From the NCBI GenBank assembly GCA_002305915.1, contig DBRJ01000004.1:204421-268420 (forward strand): a stretch of DNA of 64,000 bases, read 5' to 3'. Both the position numbers and the translations under genes were made by a program. Below are positions 33,423-43,658 of the stretch, piece after piece. The notes beneath the pieces are model-generated. The model worked only from the letters and a program-made list of their open reading frames with translations. It had not been told where the DNA came from and did not search any database. The stretch is from Pelotomaculum sp. UBA1371 (GTDB lineage: Bacteria; Bacillota; Desulfotomaculia; Desulfotomaculales; Pelotomaculaceae). Positions within the stretch are counted from its first letter, which is position 1. Every line of letters starts with the position of its first letter.

Positions 33423-34164
33423 AAAATATTTTTTGAGGACTTAACCTTGTTCAAAAATAAGCCGGCAGACATTAAATACAAAATACAAGCCCGGATGGGT
33501 AATCGCCCGACCAGTAAGGTTTAACAGGTTGGGCTAGGCTCTTTTGAGTAACTAAAAGTACAGCAACTCTGCTTTTTTAAGAAGGTTAACTTGATTTTTT
33601 AAACAATGGCCTTAAAGTTAAAGCAATCAGTTGGGAAGTGGAAGTTTAATATTTTCCATGCTTTGACTACTGACAGAACCGTTTAATACTCTCCTCCACA
33701 TTAAGTCTATTAAGCCAGTTCAAAGGCGATTTATTGTTTTTAACTTAAAAAAAAATACGCCTGTAAGAACTGGCTTAACAATGTTGCTTATACTGGATGA
33801 AATGTGAGTTAAGCGGAATGAGGCCATGGTACAAAACCTTTTTTAAACACTATAGCCGCCCCTTAAGAAAGTGAGGATCAATATCTATGCCCTTAAATAC
33901 CTGCCGGCAAATGCTTTGTACAGGGAGCGGCAGAAGGGAGGGAGCAGAAAAAGGCAAGGTTCGCAGTGGGGGTTATTGGTAATAATAAAGCCAATCATGT
34001 TGCGTAAATATTTTAGCCAAGGTGCTGTGTGGGTTGGTTTGGACCTTTGAAGTAGGGAATAGGAGTTAAAATCGGGTTTTAATTGCTAATTCATTCAAAT
34101 AGATTTGCATTTATTAATTATTTAAGTAAAGCGTTAATTAGACCAGAGGGGAGAGATTTAGCCA
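33423..34164. other. Large gene-free gap within the mmc cluster
   Basis: About 740 bp, much wider than any other gap in the cluster (2-130 bp). No convincing gene was found in either direction. It holds a 69-bp nested inverted repeat (33710-33778), several local hairpins (for example AGCCC/GGGCT around 33499-33536 and CTGCCG/CGGCAG around 33899-33935) and AT-rich DNA before mmcD. It did not match a cobalamin, SAM or c-di-GMP riboswitch on inspection. A second promoter or a structured leader for the sucC-to-mmcM genes may be here. Confidence 0.6.
33710..33778. repeat. 69-bp nested inverted repeat
   Basis: Outer arms TTAAGCCAGTTC (33710-33721) and GAACTGGCTTAA (33767-33778) are perfect 12-bp complements. 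Inside, AGGCG (33724-33728) faces CGCCT (33758-33762), and TTTTTAA faces TTAAAAA at the centre. The whole segment can fold into one long hairpin. There is no T-run behind it, so it is not a normal terminator. Confidence 0.88.
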
Positions 34165-35280
34165 GTGAAAATGTTCGAGTATATGGGGAAAGAGCTTTTC
34201 GCCAAGTACGGCTTGCCGGTACCGAAGGGCAGAATGGCTACCACCCCGGAAGAAGCTGCCAAAATTGCTGAGGAAATTGGTGGTCCATGTGTTGTAAAGT
34301 CTCAAGTTCTTTCAGGCAAGAGGGGTAAAGCCGGTGGAATTAAGTTTCCCAATACTCCTGAAGAAGCCAGGAAAGCTGCAGAAGAAGTCTTGAGCATGAC
34401 CATTCAGGGGTTGCCCGTCCAGGCTGTTCTGGTCGAAGAAAAACTTAAAATCGATAAAGAGCTATATATGTCCATCACCATTGACGGTTCAGCCAAACAG
34501 GCAGTGCTTATTGCATCCGCTTACGGCGGGATGGATATTGAAGAGCAACCGGAGGAATACATTATTAAGAAGCACATTGATCCGGAACTGGGCATGATGC
34601 CATTCATGGCCCGCGATGTTGTAAGAAAGATGGGTATTCCTATTAGAAGCCCACATGGAAAAGAAATTGTAAACATTATTCAGACCCTCTACAAGATCTG
34701 TCTGGAGAAAGACGCCGAACTGGTTGAAATTAACCCGCTGGTATTCAGCGACGACAAGGTCATTGCCGCCGACTCCAAAGTTACTATTGACGACGACGCC
34801 ATGTTCCGCATGAAAGACCTGCCCATAGTTGACGATAAGTCCCCTGCTGAAAGAGCTGCCAAAGACCTCGGCCTTTCCTTTGTGGAACTGGATGGGGACA
34901 TTGCCGTGATGGCTAACGGCGCAGGTATTACAATGGGCACCCTTGATACCCTGCAGGCCTTCGGCGGCACCCCGAAAAACTTCCTGGACTGCGGCGGCGG
35001 CACCGGCAGGGAAGCTACAGCCAAGGCCCTTGACATTCTTTTCAGTTTAAATCCCAAGGCTGTTTTCGTAAACATCTTCGGAGGAATTACCCGTTGTGAT
35101 GATGTTGCCAACGCCGTTAAGGACCAGTATGAAGCAAAGGGCGGTTTTCCTGTACCCCTGGTTATCCGTCTTGTCGGCACTAACCAGGATACCGGCCGGG
35201 AAATTCTGGCGTCAATAGGTGTCGAAGCGTTCGATTTCATGGAAGATGCTGCCAGGAGGGTTATTGAACTCACCAAGTAG
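34165..35280 (+). CDS. mmcD: Succinate-CoA ligase (ADP-forming) beta subunit
   Basis: ATP-grasp subunit of succinyl-CoA synthetase (sucC homologue), 371 residues. It makes ATP from succinyl-CoA in the oxidative propionate route. MFEYMGKELFAKYGLPVPKG, VVKSQVLSGKRGKAGGIKF, LVEINPLVFSDDKVIAADSK and VFVNIFGGITRCDDVA are family landmarks. GTG start at 34165 behind GGGGAGAG; an ATG two codons later is an alternative. It opens the second part of the cluster after a long gap. Confidence 0.95.
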   Translation: MKMFEYMGKELFAKYGLPVPKGRMATTPEEAAKIAEEIGGPCVVKSQVLSGKRGKAGGIKFPNTPEEARKAAEEVLSMTIQGLPVQAVLVEEKLKIDKELYMSITIDGSAKQAVLIASAYGGMDIEEQPEEYIIKKHIDPELGMMPFMARDVVRKMGIPIRSPHGKEIVNIIQTLYKICLEKDAELVEINPLVFSDDKVIAADSKVTIDDDAMFRMKDLPIVDDKSPAERAAKDLGLSFVELDGDIAVMANGAGITMGTLDTLQAFGGTPKNFLDCGGGTGREATAKALDILFSLNPKAVFVNIFGGITRCDDVANAVKDQYEAKGGFPVPLVIRLVGTNQDTGREILASIGVEAFDFMEDAARRVIELTK

Positions 35281-35336
35281 ATTTAATTTTCTGCGCTGAA
35301 ATCCCCAGAAGATCTTGATAAGGGAGGAGTAGTAAA

Positions 35337-36209
35337 TTGGCTATTATTATTGATGAGAATACTAATGTATTAGTCATGGGAATAACTGGCAAGCAGGCCT
35401 CTTTCCATACTAAGCAAATGCTCGCCTACGGCACTAAAATAGTAGCAGGGTGCACCCCGGGAAAAGGGGGAGCCACCGTAGAAGGAGTACCTGTATATAA
35501 TACCGTTCGCGAAGCCTGTGAGAACCACAGGATCGACGCTTCAGTAATTTTTGTACCCGCGCCGGCAACCAAAGACGCCGCCATTGAGAATATTGAAGCA
35601 GGTGTAGGCGTTGTCGTCATCGTCACTGAAGGCGTCCCGGTTTACGACGAGATTCAAATTGTGGCTTACGCTAAACGCAAAGGGGCCATCGTCCTGGGGC
35701 CGAACACTTTCGGTATCGTATCCGGCGGCAAGTGCAAGATAGGAATTCCGCCCAACCAGTATTTTATAGAAGGCAACGTAGGCGTAGTTGCCCGCTCCGG
35801 CACCCTGACCTATGAAATTACCGGGAACCTGACAGCTAACGGTCTCGGCCAGTCCACTGTTGTGGGTATGGGCGGTGACAGGGCAGTGGGACTCACCTTT
35901 ATTGATGTTTTAAAGATGTTTGAAAAGGATGATCAAACCAAGGCAATTGTTATGATTGGTGAAATTGGCGGTAACAGCGAAGAAATCGCCGCTGAATACA
36001 TTAAGGAAATGACCAAACCGGTCGTTGCCTTTATAGCCGGGAAGAGCGCGCCTCCGGGCAAGCGGATGGGACATGCCGGCGCGATTATTGAAAGGGGCAA
36101 GGGAACCTACCAGGGCAAGGTTGATGCATTGACTGCGGCCGGCGCCAAAGTTGCTCCGCTGCCGTTTGATGTTCCCCAGCTGGTCAAAGAGGCGCTTGGG
36201 ATTAAGTAG
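35337..36209 (+). CDS. mmcE: Succinate-CoA ligase (ADP-forming) alpha subunit
   Basis: CoA-binding subunit (sucD homologue), 290 residues. [20 protein letters not shown] is the nucleotide/CoA-binding start; [29 protein letters not shown] and [13 protein letters not shown] follow, the last containing the phosphorylated histidine. TTG start at 35337 behind GGGAGGAGTAGTAAA. 56 bp behind the beta subunit. Confidence 0.96.
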   Translation: MAIIIDENTNVLVMGITGKQASFHTKQMLAYGTKIVAGCTPGKGGATVEGVPVYNTVREACENHRIDASVIFVPAPATKDAAIENIEAGVGVVVIVTEGVPVYDEIQIVAYAKRKGAIVLGPNTFGIVSGGKCKIGIPPNQYFIEGNVGVVARSGTLTYEITGNLTANGLGQSTVVGMGGDRAVGLTFIDVLKMFEKDDQTKAIVMIGEIGGNSEEIAAEYIKEMTKPVVAFIAGKSAPPGKRMGHAGAIIERGKGTYQGKVDALTAAGAKVAPLPFDVPQLVKEALGIK

Positions 36210-36232
36210 ATAAGTGGAAGGAGGAGGTATAT

Positions 36233-37906
36233 TTGTTTAGAGAAGATCAACTGGAAAAAATCGCTGCCAAGAAAGAGAGCTGGACAGCGAAACTGGAAGC
36301 AACCAAGAAAAAGCGTCCAGAAAGGCAATCCCAATTCGCTACCGATTCCGGTGTAGACATCAACACTGTTTATACTCCGCTTGATCTGAAAGATATGGAT
36401 TACGAGCGTGACCTGGGATTGCCCGGAGAGTACCCCTTTACCCGTGGCGTACAACCCAACCTGTACCGCGGCCGTCTCTGGACCATGCGCCAGTACGCAG
36501 GTTTTGGTTCTGCCGAAGAAACCAACCAGCGCTTCCGCTATTTACTGGAACAGGGTCAGACAGGCTTGAGCTGTGCCTTCGACCTGCCAACCCAGATTGG
36601 CTATGACTCGGACCATCCCCTGGCACAAGGCGAAATTGGTAAAGTTGGTGTAGCCATCGACTCCCTTGCGGATATGGAGACTCTTTTTGACCAGATCCCC
36701 CTGGGCAAGGTCAGCACATCAATGACCATCAACGCACCTGCAGGCGTGTTACTGGCAATGTATATCGCCTGTGCGGAAAAACAGGGATTTGACAAATCTC
36801 AAATCAACGGTACCATTCAAAACGACGTTATCAAGGAATACATCTGCCGTGGTACTTATATCCTTCCTCCGGAGCCCTCGATGCGGTTAATCTCCAACAT
36901 CTTTGAGTACTGCTCCAAGGAGATTCCCCAGTGGAACACCATCAGCATCAGCGGTTACCACATCCGGGAAGCAGGCGCCACAGCAGCCCAGGAAATTGCC
37001 TTCACCCTGGCTGACGGTATCGCCTATGTCGATGCTGCCATTAAAGCCGGCCTGGACGTAGATACTTTCGGACCTCGCCTTTCGTTCTTCTTTAACGCTC
37101 ACTTGAACTTCTTTGAAGAAATAGCGAAGTTCAGAGCAGCCCGCCGTGTCTGGGCAAAAGTTATGAAAGAGCGTTTTGGAGCCAAGAACCCACGTTCCTG
37201 GACTCTCCGCTTCCATACCCAGACCGCCGGCGTCAGCCTCACAGCACAGCAGCCCATGGTAAACATCATGCGGACTGCCTTTGAAGCTCTTTCCGCTGTA
37301 CTGGGCGGCACCCAGTCCTTGCACACCAACTCCTACGATGAAGCTCTGGCGCTCCCCTGCGACGAGTCAGTCATGATCGCACTGCGCACCCAACAGGTTA
37401 TCGGGTACGAAATCGGTGTCTGTGACTTAGTTGACCCGCTTGGCGGTTCGTACTACATCGAATCCCTCACCAACGCCCTTGAGGAAAAGGCTTGGGAATA
37501 TATCGGCAAGATCGACGCTCTAGGCGGCGCAGATAAGGCTATTGAGTATATGCAGAAAGAAATCCACAATTCTGCTTACCAGTACCAGCTGGCCATCGAC
37601 AATAAGAAGAAAACTGTTATCGGCGTGAACAGCTTCATCATGCAAGATGAAGAAAAACCCAAGGGCCTTCTGAAAGTCGACCTTTCAGTTGGGGAACGCC
37701 AGGTAGCTAAACTTGCTAAGGTCAAAGCGGGAAGAGACAACGCAAAGGTCGAATCCCTGCTGAAAGATATAAGGGAAGCAGCGCAGAGCAACGCCAACCT
37801 GATCCCGGTCTTTATTGATGCGGTCAAGGAATACGTCACTCTCGGCGAGATCTGCGGCGTCCTGAGAGACGTTTTTGGCGAATACAAGCAGCAAATCGTA
37901 TTCTAG
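36233..37906 (+). CDS. mmcF: Methylmalonyl-CoA mutase, large (substrate-binding) subunit
   Basis: Catalytic TIM-barrel part of adenosylcobalamin-dependent methylmalonyl-CoA mutase, 557 residues, without the cobalamin-binding domain, which is a separate gene. Landmarks are [32 protein letters not shown] (substrate tunnel Tyr/Arg), [66 protein letters not shown] and [18 protein letters not shown] start at 36233 behind GGAGGAGG. The split large/small form is usual for archaea and clostridial syntrophs. Confidence 0.96.
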   Translation: MFREDQLEKIAAKKESWTAKLEATKKKRPERQSQFATDSGVDINTVYTPLDLKDMDYERDLGLPGEYPFTRGVQPNLYRGRLWTMRQYAGFGSAEETNQRFRYLLEQGQTGLSCAFDLPTQIGYDSDHPLAQGEIGKVGVAIDSLADMETLFDQIPLGKVSTSMTINAPAGVLLAMYIACAEKQGFDKSQINGTIQNDVIKEYICRGTYILPPEPSMRLISNIFEYCSKEIPQWNTISISGYHIREAGATAAQEIAFTLADGIAYVDAAIKAGLDVDTFGPRLSFFFNAHLNFFEEIAKFRAARRVWAKVMKERFGAKNPRSWTLRFHTQTAGVSLTAQQPMVNIMRTAFEALSAVLGGTQSLHTNSYDEALALPCDESVMIALRTQQVIGYEIGVCDLVDPLGGSYYIESLTNALEEKAWEYIGKIDALGGADKAIEYMQKEIHNSAYQYQLAIDNKKKTVIGVNSFIMQDEEKPKGLLKVDLSVGERQVAKLAKVKAGRDNAKVESLLKDIREAAQSNANLIPVFIDAVKEYVTLGEICGVLRDVFGEYKQQIVF

Positions 37907-37922
37907 GAGAGGAGGAAAGTTG

Positions 37923-38321
37923 ATGAGCAAGAAACGTATCCGCGTTCTGGTCGCAAAACCGGGTCTTGACGGTCACGATCGGGGCGCCAAGGTGATTGCC
38001 CAGGCTTTAAGGGACGCCGGTATGGAAGTCGTTTACACAGGGTTGCGGCAAACCCCGGAACAAATCGTATCGGCAGCGGTGCAGGAAGATGTTAATGTAG
38101 TCGGCATGAGTATTCTTTCAGGTGCGCATGGAACCCTGTTCCCCGAAGTAATTAAACTTCTTAAAGAGAAGGGCGCCGGCGACATCCTTGTAGTGGGAGG
38201 CGGGATTATTCCTGAAGAAGATGTTCCGGCATTAAAAGAAGCCGGCATCGCCGAAATCTTCGGACCCGGAACTCCTCTGGAAGAGGTTGTAAAATACATT
38301 CAGGCAAATGTGAAAAACTAA
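37923..38321 (+). CDS. mmcG: Methylmalonyl-CoA mutase, cobalamin-binding small subunit
   Basis: Stand-alone B12-binding domain of 132 residues. The DGHDRG motif (D-x-H-x2-G; about residues 16-21, His is the cobalt ligand), [10 protein letters not shown] and [12 protein letters not shown] form the classic signature. The ATG at 37923 is preferred (AGGAGG seven bases before); a TTG one codon upstream is possible. 16 bp behind the large subunit. Confidence 0.96.
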   Translation: MSKKRIRVLVAKPGLDGHDRGAKVIAQALRDAGMEVVYTGLRQTPEQIVSAAVQEDVNVVGMSILSGAHGTLFPEVIKLLKEKGAGDILVVGGGIIPEEDVPALKEAGIAEIFGPGTPLEEVVKYIQANVKN

Positions 38322-38345
38322 CACCATGATGATCGAAAAGCTGTG

Positions 38346-38383
38346 CGGGCGGGCCGGCTAACCGCCGGTTCCCGTCCCGCCCG
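38346..38383 (+). other. Strong G+C-rich hairpin between mmcG and mmcH
   Basis: CGGGCGGG (38346-38353) pairs with CCCGCCCG (38376-38383), and CCGGC with GCCGG inside. No T-run follows, so it does not look like a normal terminator; it may act in transcript processing, stability or attenuation. Confidence 0.75.
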
Positions 38384-38437
38384 ATTGGAAGTGATATGTG
38401 GCTGCTAATTTAATTAATTAATTTGGAGGGATACCGC

Positions 38438-38839
38438 ATGATTAAAAAGATTGACCATGTGGGCATAGCTGTAAAGGACCTGGAAGCAACTTTGAAACTG
38501 TACGAAGAGGTACTGGGGCTGAAGTCTACCGGCACAGAGGTTGTGGAAGAGCAAAAGGTTAAAGTAGCCTTTTTACCCACAGGCGATAGTGAGGTTGAGC
38601 TGCTGGAGTCAACATCGCCGGACGGACCCATCGCTAAATACATTGCAAAGAATGGGGAAGGGATCCAGCACCTGGCTTTCAGGGTCGACAACCTGGAGCA
38701 GAGGTTGGCGGAACTGAAAGAAAAAGGCATCCGTTTAATTGATGAAAAGCCACGGTACGGAGCCGGTGGGGCAAGAATAGCCTTTTTACACCCGAAATCC
38801 ACCTTTGGCGTACTTATCGAACTGTGTGAGCGCGACTAG
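38438..38839 (+). CDS. mmcH: Methylmalonyl-CoA epimerase
   Basis: Interconverts the (R)- and (S)-forms of methylmalonyl-CoA; 133 residues of the glyoxalase/VOC fold. [20 protein letters not shown] (metal His), [33 protein letters not shown] (Glu and His ligands) and [21 protein letters not shown] are standard. ATG 38438 follows GGAGGGATACCGC; an in-frame ATG at 38423 overlaps the ribosome site. 15 bp before mmcI. Confidence 0.96.
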   Translation: MIKKIDHVGIAVKDLEATLKLYEEVLGLKSTGTEVVEEQKVKVAFLPTGDSEVELLESTSPDGPIAKYIAKNGEGIQHLAFRVDNLEQRLAELKEKGIRLIDEKPRYGAGGARIAFLHPKSTFGVLIELCERD

Positions 38840-38854
38840 ATTGGAGGTAATAGT

Positions 38855-40381
<1,527 letters not shown>

Positions 40382-40411
40382 TGCAAGTACGGGCACGGAG
40401 GAGGAAAGTAG

Positions 40412-40600
40412 ATGTCGGAAACAAGTTCAAAAATTAAACCGGAAGTGGTTGCTGCTATCTCAGTTGCCCTGGCCCTATACGGTTATTCCAGCGATAAGGG
40501 CTACCAGGCCACCAGGATCAGTAAAAGCCAAAACCTTTGGAAAAAGGCCGGCATTATCGAAATTATGCTTGGCCGTGAAATGAATAGGGACTTCATATAG
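40412..40600 (+). CDS. mmcJ: Small epsilon-like subunit of methylmalonyl-CoA decarboxylase/transcarboxylase
   Basis: A 62-residue protein (SSKIKPEVVAAISVALALYG then GYQATRISKSQNLWKKAGIIEIM). It resembles the C-terminal part of the delta/epsilon subunits of methylmalonyl-CoA decarboxylase and probably helps to assemble the complex. The short hydrophobic piece PEVVAAISVALALYGYS is part of the family motif, not a strong membrane anchor. ATG follows GGAGGAAAGTAG. It lies between the 12S-like and biotin-carrier genes, 30 and 44 bp apart. Confidence 0.82.
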   Translation: MSETSSKIKPEVVAAISVALALYGYSSDKGYQATRISKSQNLWKKAGIIEIMLGREMNRDFI

Positions 40601-40644
40601 AAACAACGCAACAAGTACAGGCCTACCATTAGGAGGGAAACTGC

Positions 40645-41064
40645 ATGCAAAAGTTTAAAATTAAGGTTAACGGAGAGGTATACGAAGTAGAAGTTGAGCA
40701 AATTGGTGGGGCTCCGGCAGCAGCTCCTGCGGCTCCGCCCCCGGCGCCGGTTGCAGCACCTGCACCTGCCCCCGCTCCTGCGGCAGCACCCGCAGCCGCT
40801 CCGAAACCGGCCGCGGCGCCAGCTCCAAAACCAGCTGGTGGTGGTGGCGGCGGTGGAGCATTATGTGCTCCGATGCCTGGTACAGTACTGGAAATCAAGG
40901 TCAACGTGGGCGATGCTGTAACAATAGGTCAGGTCCTTCTGATCCTTGAAGCCATGAAGATGGAAAACGAGCTGGCTGCAGATAAAGCCGGCACTGTCAA
41001 GGAAATTAAAGTTACCAAGGGCCAGGCCGTCAATGGTGGAGATCCACTCATCATTATCGGCTAG
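40645..41064 (+). CDS. mmcK: Biotin carboxyl carrier (1.3S/gamma) subunit
   Basis: Biotinyl carrier of 139 residues. A short N-terminal strand part (FKIKVNGEVYEVEVEQI), an Ala/Pro-rich flexible linker (about residues 25-70, PAP and AAP repeats, then a run of glycines), and the C-terminal biotinyl domain with APMPGTVLEIKVNVGD and EAMKMENEL (biotin on the Lys of AMKM). ATG follows AGGAGGGAAACTGC. The repetitive linker opens false frames on both strands. Confidence 0.96.
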   Translation: MQKFKIKVNGEVYEVEVEQIGGAPAAAPAAPPPAPVAAPAPAPAPAAAPAAAPKPAAAPAPKPAGGGGGGGALCAPMPGTVLEIKVNVGDAVTIGQVLLILEAMKMENELAADKAGTVKEIKVTKGQAVNGGDPLIIIG

Positions 41065-41149
41065 AACAATAATAAAGGGTGGAGGCGGGGCTTAAGCGTC
41101 TCCACCTCCAGAAATTGTTTAACCAACCAGTTGGGAGGGGATAGAAGTT

Positions 41150-42088
41150 ATGATCAAAAGAAAAAAAATTACTGTTGTCGGCGCTGGTAACGTTGGGGCA
41201 ACAGCTGCACACTGGGCAGCATCAAGAGAACTGGGCGATGTTGTTCTGGTTGACGTAATTGAAGGGGTTCCCCAGGGTAAAGCTCTCGACTTGATGCAAG
41301 CGGCTCCTGTAATGAAATATGACAGCAATATAATTGGCACTAATAACTATGAAGATACCGCTGATTCGGACGTTGCCATTATTACCGCCGGTGTCGCCCG
41401 TAAACCTGGAATGAGCCGGGATGACCTTCTGAATATCAACTACAAAATCGTAGGCTCAGTGGCAGAAAACATTGCCCGGTATTCGCCAAACTGCACTATC
41501 ATCGTCGTATCCAACCCGCTTGACGTTATGACTTATACCGCCTATAAAGCCAGCGGTTTCCCGGCCAACCGCGTCTTTGGTCAGGCCGGCGTGCTTGACT
41601 CCGCCCGTTTCCGGACCTTCGTTGCCATGGAACTAGGTGTATCATTTGAGGATGTCAATGCTTTAGTCCTTGGCGGCCATGGTGATACGATGGTGTCGGT
41701 ACTCAGCCATGCCAATGTCGGATGTATACCCGTAACCAAGTTAATACCTCCCGAGCGCCTGGCTGAAATCGTTAAGAGAACCGCCAACGGTGGAGCTGAA
41801 ATCGTAAACTTCCTGAAGACCGGCAGCGCTTTCTACGCCCCTTCAGCCTCCGCAGTAACCATGGCTGAAGCAGTGCTGAAAGACAAAAAGCGGATCCTGC
41901 CCGTGGCGGCATATCTGAACGGCGAATACGGCGCCAAGGACATTTACACCGGCGTACCTTGTATTATTGGTGGCAACGGGGTAGAAAAGATTATTGAAAT
42001 AGATCTGACACCGGATGAAAAAGCCGCCCTGGATAAATCCATCCAGGCCGTTCGTGACCTTATGAAGGTAGTCGGACTGGGTTCTTAA
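41150..42088 (+). CDS. mmcL: Malate dehydrogenase (NAD, LDH-like)
   Basis: Oxidises malate to oxaloacetate, the carboxyl donor for the transcarboxylase. The 312 residues have the Rossmann loop [16 protein letters not shown], an Asp at the end of the second strand (VVLVDVIEG) favouring NAD, the substrate arginine in [14 protein letters not shown] (MDH signature), [11 protein letters not shown] and the catalytic HGD triad element (GGHGDTMV). ATG follows GGGAGGGGATAGAAGTT. Confidence 0.96.
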   Translation: MIKRKKITVVGAGNVGATAAHWAASRELGDVVLVDVIEGVPQGKALDLMQAAPVMKYDSNIIGTNNYEDTADSDVAIITAGVARKPGMSRDDLLNINYKIVGSVAENIARYSPNCTIIVVSNPLDVMTYTAYKASGFPANRVFGQAGVLDSARFRTFVAMELGVSFEDVNALVLGGHGDTMVSVLSHANVGCIPVTKLIPPERLAEIVKRTANGGAEIVNFLKTGSAFYAPSASAVTMAEAVLKDKKRILPVAAYLNGEYGAKDIYTGVPCIIGGNGVEKIIEIDLTPDEKAALDKSIQAVRDLMKVVGLGS

Positions 42089-42125
42089 ACGAGTCCGGTT
42101 AGCGAGAAAAGGGGAGGATTATAAG

Positions 42126-43526
42126 ATGGCAAAAGGACCAAAAGCTGTATTGATAACTGACACTACTTTCCGGGATGCACACCAGTCCCTTTTGGCAACC
42201 CGGATGAAAACCGAGCACATGATCCCGATTGCAGAGAAACACGATGAAATCGGGTTCCATTCAATGGAAATGTGGGGCGGCGCAACTTTCGACACCTGCA
42301 TGCGTTTCTGCGGTGACGACCCCTGGGAGCGCCTGAGGGTTATCAGGCGTCACCTTAAAAAAACCAAGACCCAGATGCTGCTGAGAGGACAGAACATTGT
42401 AGGTTACAGGAATTACGCCGACGATGTACTAATTGAGTTCATTAAAAAAGCTGTTTATAACGGCATGGATATTTTCCGCTGCTTTGACGCTCTAAATGAT
42501 TACCGCAACCTGGAAGTAGCAATCAAGACTGTCATCGACGAAGGAGCCCACGCCCAGGGTACAATCTGCTACGCCATCAGCCCCGTCCACACGGTTGAAC
42601 ACTACGTCGGAAAGGCAAAAGAGTTGGCAAGTATGGGCGTCCACAGCATTTGCATCAAGGATATGGCGGGGATCATCGCTCCCTACATCACCTATGATAT
42701 TGTCAAAGGCATGAGGGACGCCGGGATCACGCTTCCAATTCAGCTCCACTGCCACTATACCAGCGGTATGGGCGCTATGGCTTATGTGAAGGGAATTGAA
42801 GCGGGAGCCAATATCATTGACTGCGCTATATCTCCAATGTCCGTACAGACTTCGCAGCCTTCCATTGAAGTTATGTGCTCCACATTCGCGGGAACTGAAT
42901 ATGATACAGGTCTAGACCTTCAACCGATGATTGAAATTGCCGATTACTGGAAGAATGTGCGCCCGCTTTACACAGAATTCGACCTGGCCCAGAAATACCC
43001 CGATGCCGGTATCCTGGTTTCCCAGGTCCCCGGCGGGATGATGTCCAACTTCCTCTCGCAGTTGCAGCAGGCTAACGCTCTGCACCGCCTGCCCGAGGTG
43101 CTTGAGGAAATGCCGAGGGTGCAGGAAGACTTCGGCTGGCCCCCGCTGGTTACGCCATCCAGCCAGATCGTTGGTTCCCAGGCTGTTTTAAACGTCCTGA
43201 TGGGCCGCTATAAAATGTGCACCAACGAAGTAAAGCAGTACATGCGCGGTTATTACGGCCGGCCTCCTGCTCCCATTAATGAAGAGGCCCGCAAGATGAT
43301 TATTGGTGACGAAAAGCCTATTACCTGCCGTCCGGCCGACAAGCTGGAACCGGAACTGCCGAAAGCCAAGGAAATGATCGCTCACGTCATGGAGAAGGAA
43401 GAAGACATCATTTCCTGCGCCATCTACCCGCAGGTAGCACCCAAGTTCCTTGAAGAGAGAATGGCCAAAAAGCTCAAAGTCGACATAGAGCTGGCCAAAC
43501 AGAGCTGTGACTTTTATCCTGTTTAG
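42126..43526 (+). CDS. mmcM: Transcarboxylase 5S-like subunit (oxaloacetate/pyruvate carboxyltransferase)
   Basis: Carboxyltransferase of the pyruvate carboxylase / oxaloacetate decarboxylase alpha / transcarboxylase 5S group, 466 residues. DTTFRDAHQSLLATRMKTE opens the TIM barrel; EMWGGATFDTCMRF, RGQNIVGYRNYADDV, IKDMAG (the carbamylated Lys region) and LHCHYTSGMG (zinc histidines) follow. With mmcI and mmcK it completes a transcarboxylase: oxaloacetate plus propionyl-CoA to pyruvate plus methylmalonyl-CoA. ATG follows GGGGAGGATTATAAG. Last gene before a strong hairpin. Confidence 0.94.
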   Translation: MAKGPKAVLITDTTFRDAHQSLLATRMKTEHMIPIAEKHDEIGFHSMEMWGGATFDTCMRFCGDDPWERLRVIRRHLKKTKTQMLLRGQNIVGYRNYADDVLIEFIKKAVYNGMDIFRCFDALNDYRNLEVAIKTVIDEGAHAQGTICYAISPVHTVEHYVGKAKELASMGVHSICIKDMAGIIAPYITYDIVKGMRDAGITLPIQLHCHYTSGMGAMAYVKGIEAGANIIDCAISPMSVQTSQPSIEVMCSTFAGTEYDTGLDLQPMIEIADYWKNVRPLYTEFDLAQKYPDAGILVSQVPGGMMSNFLSQLQQANALHRLPEVLEEMPRVQEDFGWPPLVTPSSQIVGSQAVLNVLMGRYKMCTNEVKQYMRGYYGRPPAPINEEARKMIIGDEKPITCRPADKLEPELPKAKEMIAHVMEKEEDIISCAIYPQVAPKFLEERMAKKLKVDIELAKQSCDFYPV

Positions 43527-43542
43527 GATTAATAACCAAAAC

Positions 43543-43576
43543 TCCCCGGGACGGTACGCCAAATCCGTCCCGGGGA
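43543..43576 (+). terminator. Strong hairpin ending the mmc operon
   Basis: TCCCCGGGACGG (43543-43554) and CCGTCCCGGGGA (43565-43576) form a perfect 12-pair stem with a ten-base loop. Only a weak T-rich tail (CTTAAAACCTTTAG) follows, so it may end transcription partly or protect the mmc message while allowing read-through to the PFOR gene. Confidence 0.65.
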
Positions 43577-43658
43577 CTTAAAACCTTTAGTCATCCTCCA
43601 AAAAATAAAAAATTGCTTATAGGAAGTACTAACTTTAAAAAGGAGGCTTGTTTATTTA

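Noticed and set aside
33771..33790. Second sigma-54 promoter (TGGCTT ... TTGCT) in the mmc gap
   Set aside because: The GG and GC are 12 bases apart instead of ten; this spacing is not functional in known -24/-12 promoters. Another GG-N10-GC near 33976 lacks the TTGC element.
33423..34164. Cobalamin riboswitch before the B12-dependent mutase genes
   Set aside because: The conserved B12-box and core segments were looked for and not found; only general hairpins are present.
40667..40921. Several Ala/Pro/Gln/Arg-rich frames around 40.7-40.9 kb
   Set aside because: They are by-products of the repetitive Ala/Pro linker of the biotin carrier gene.
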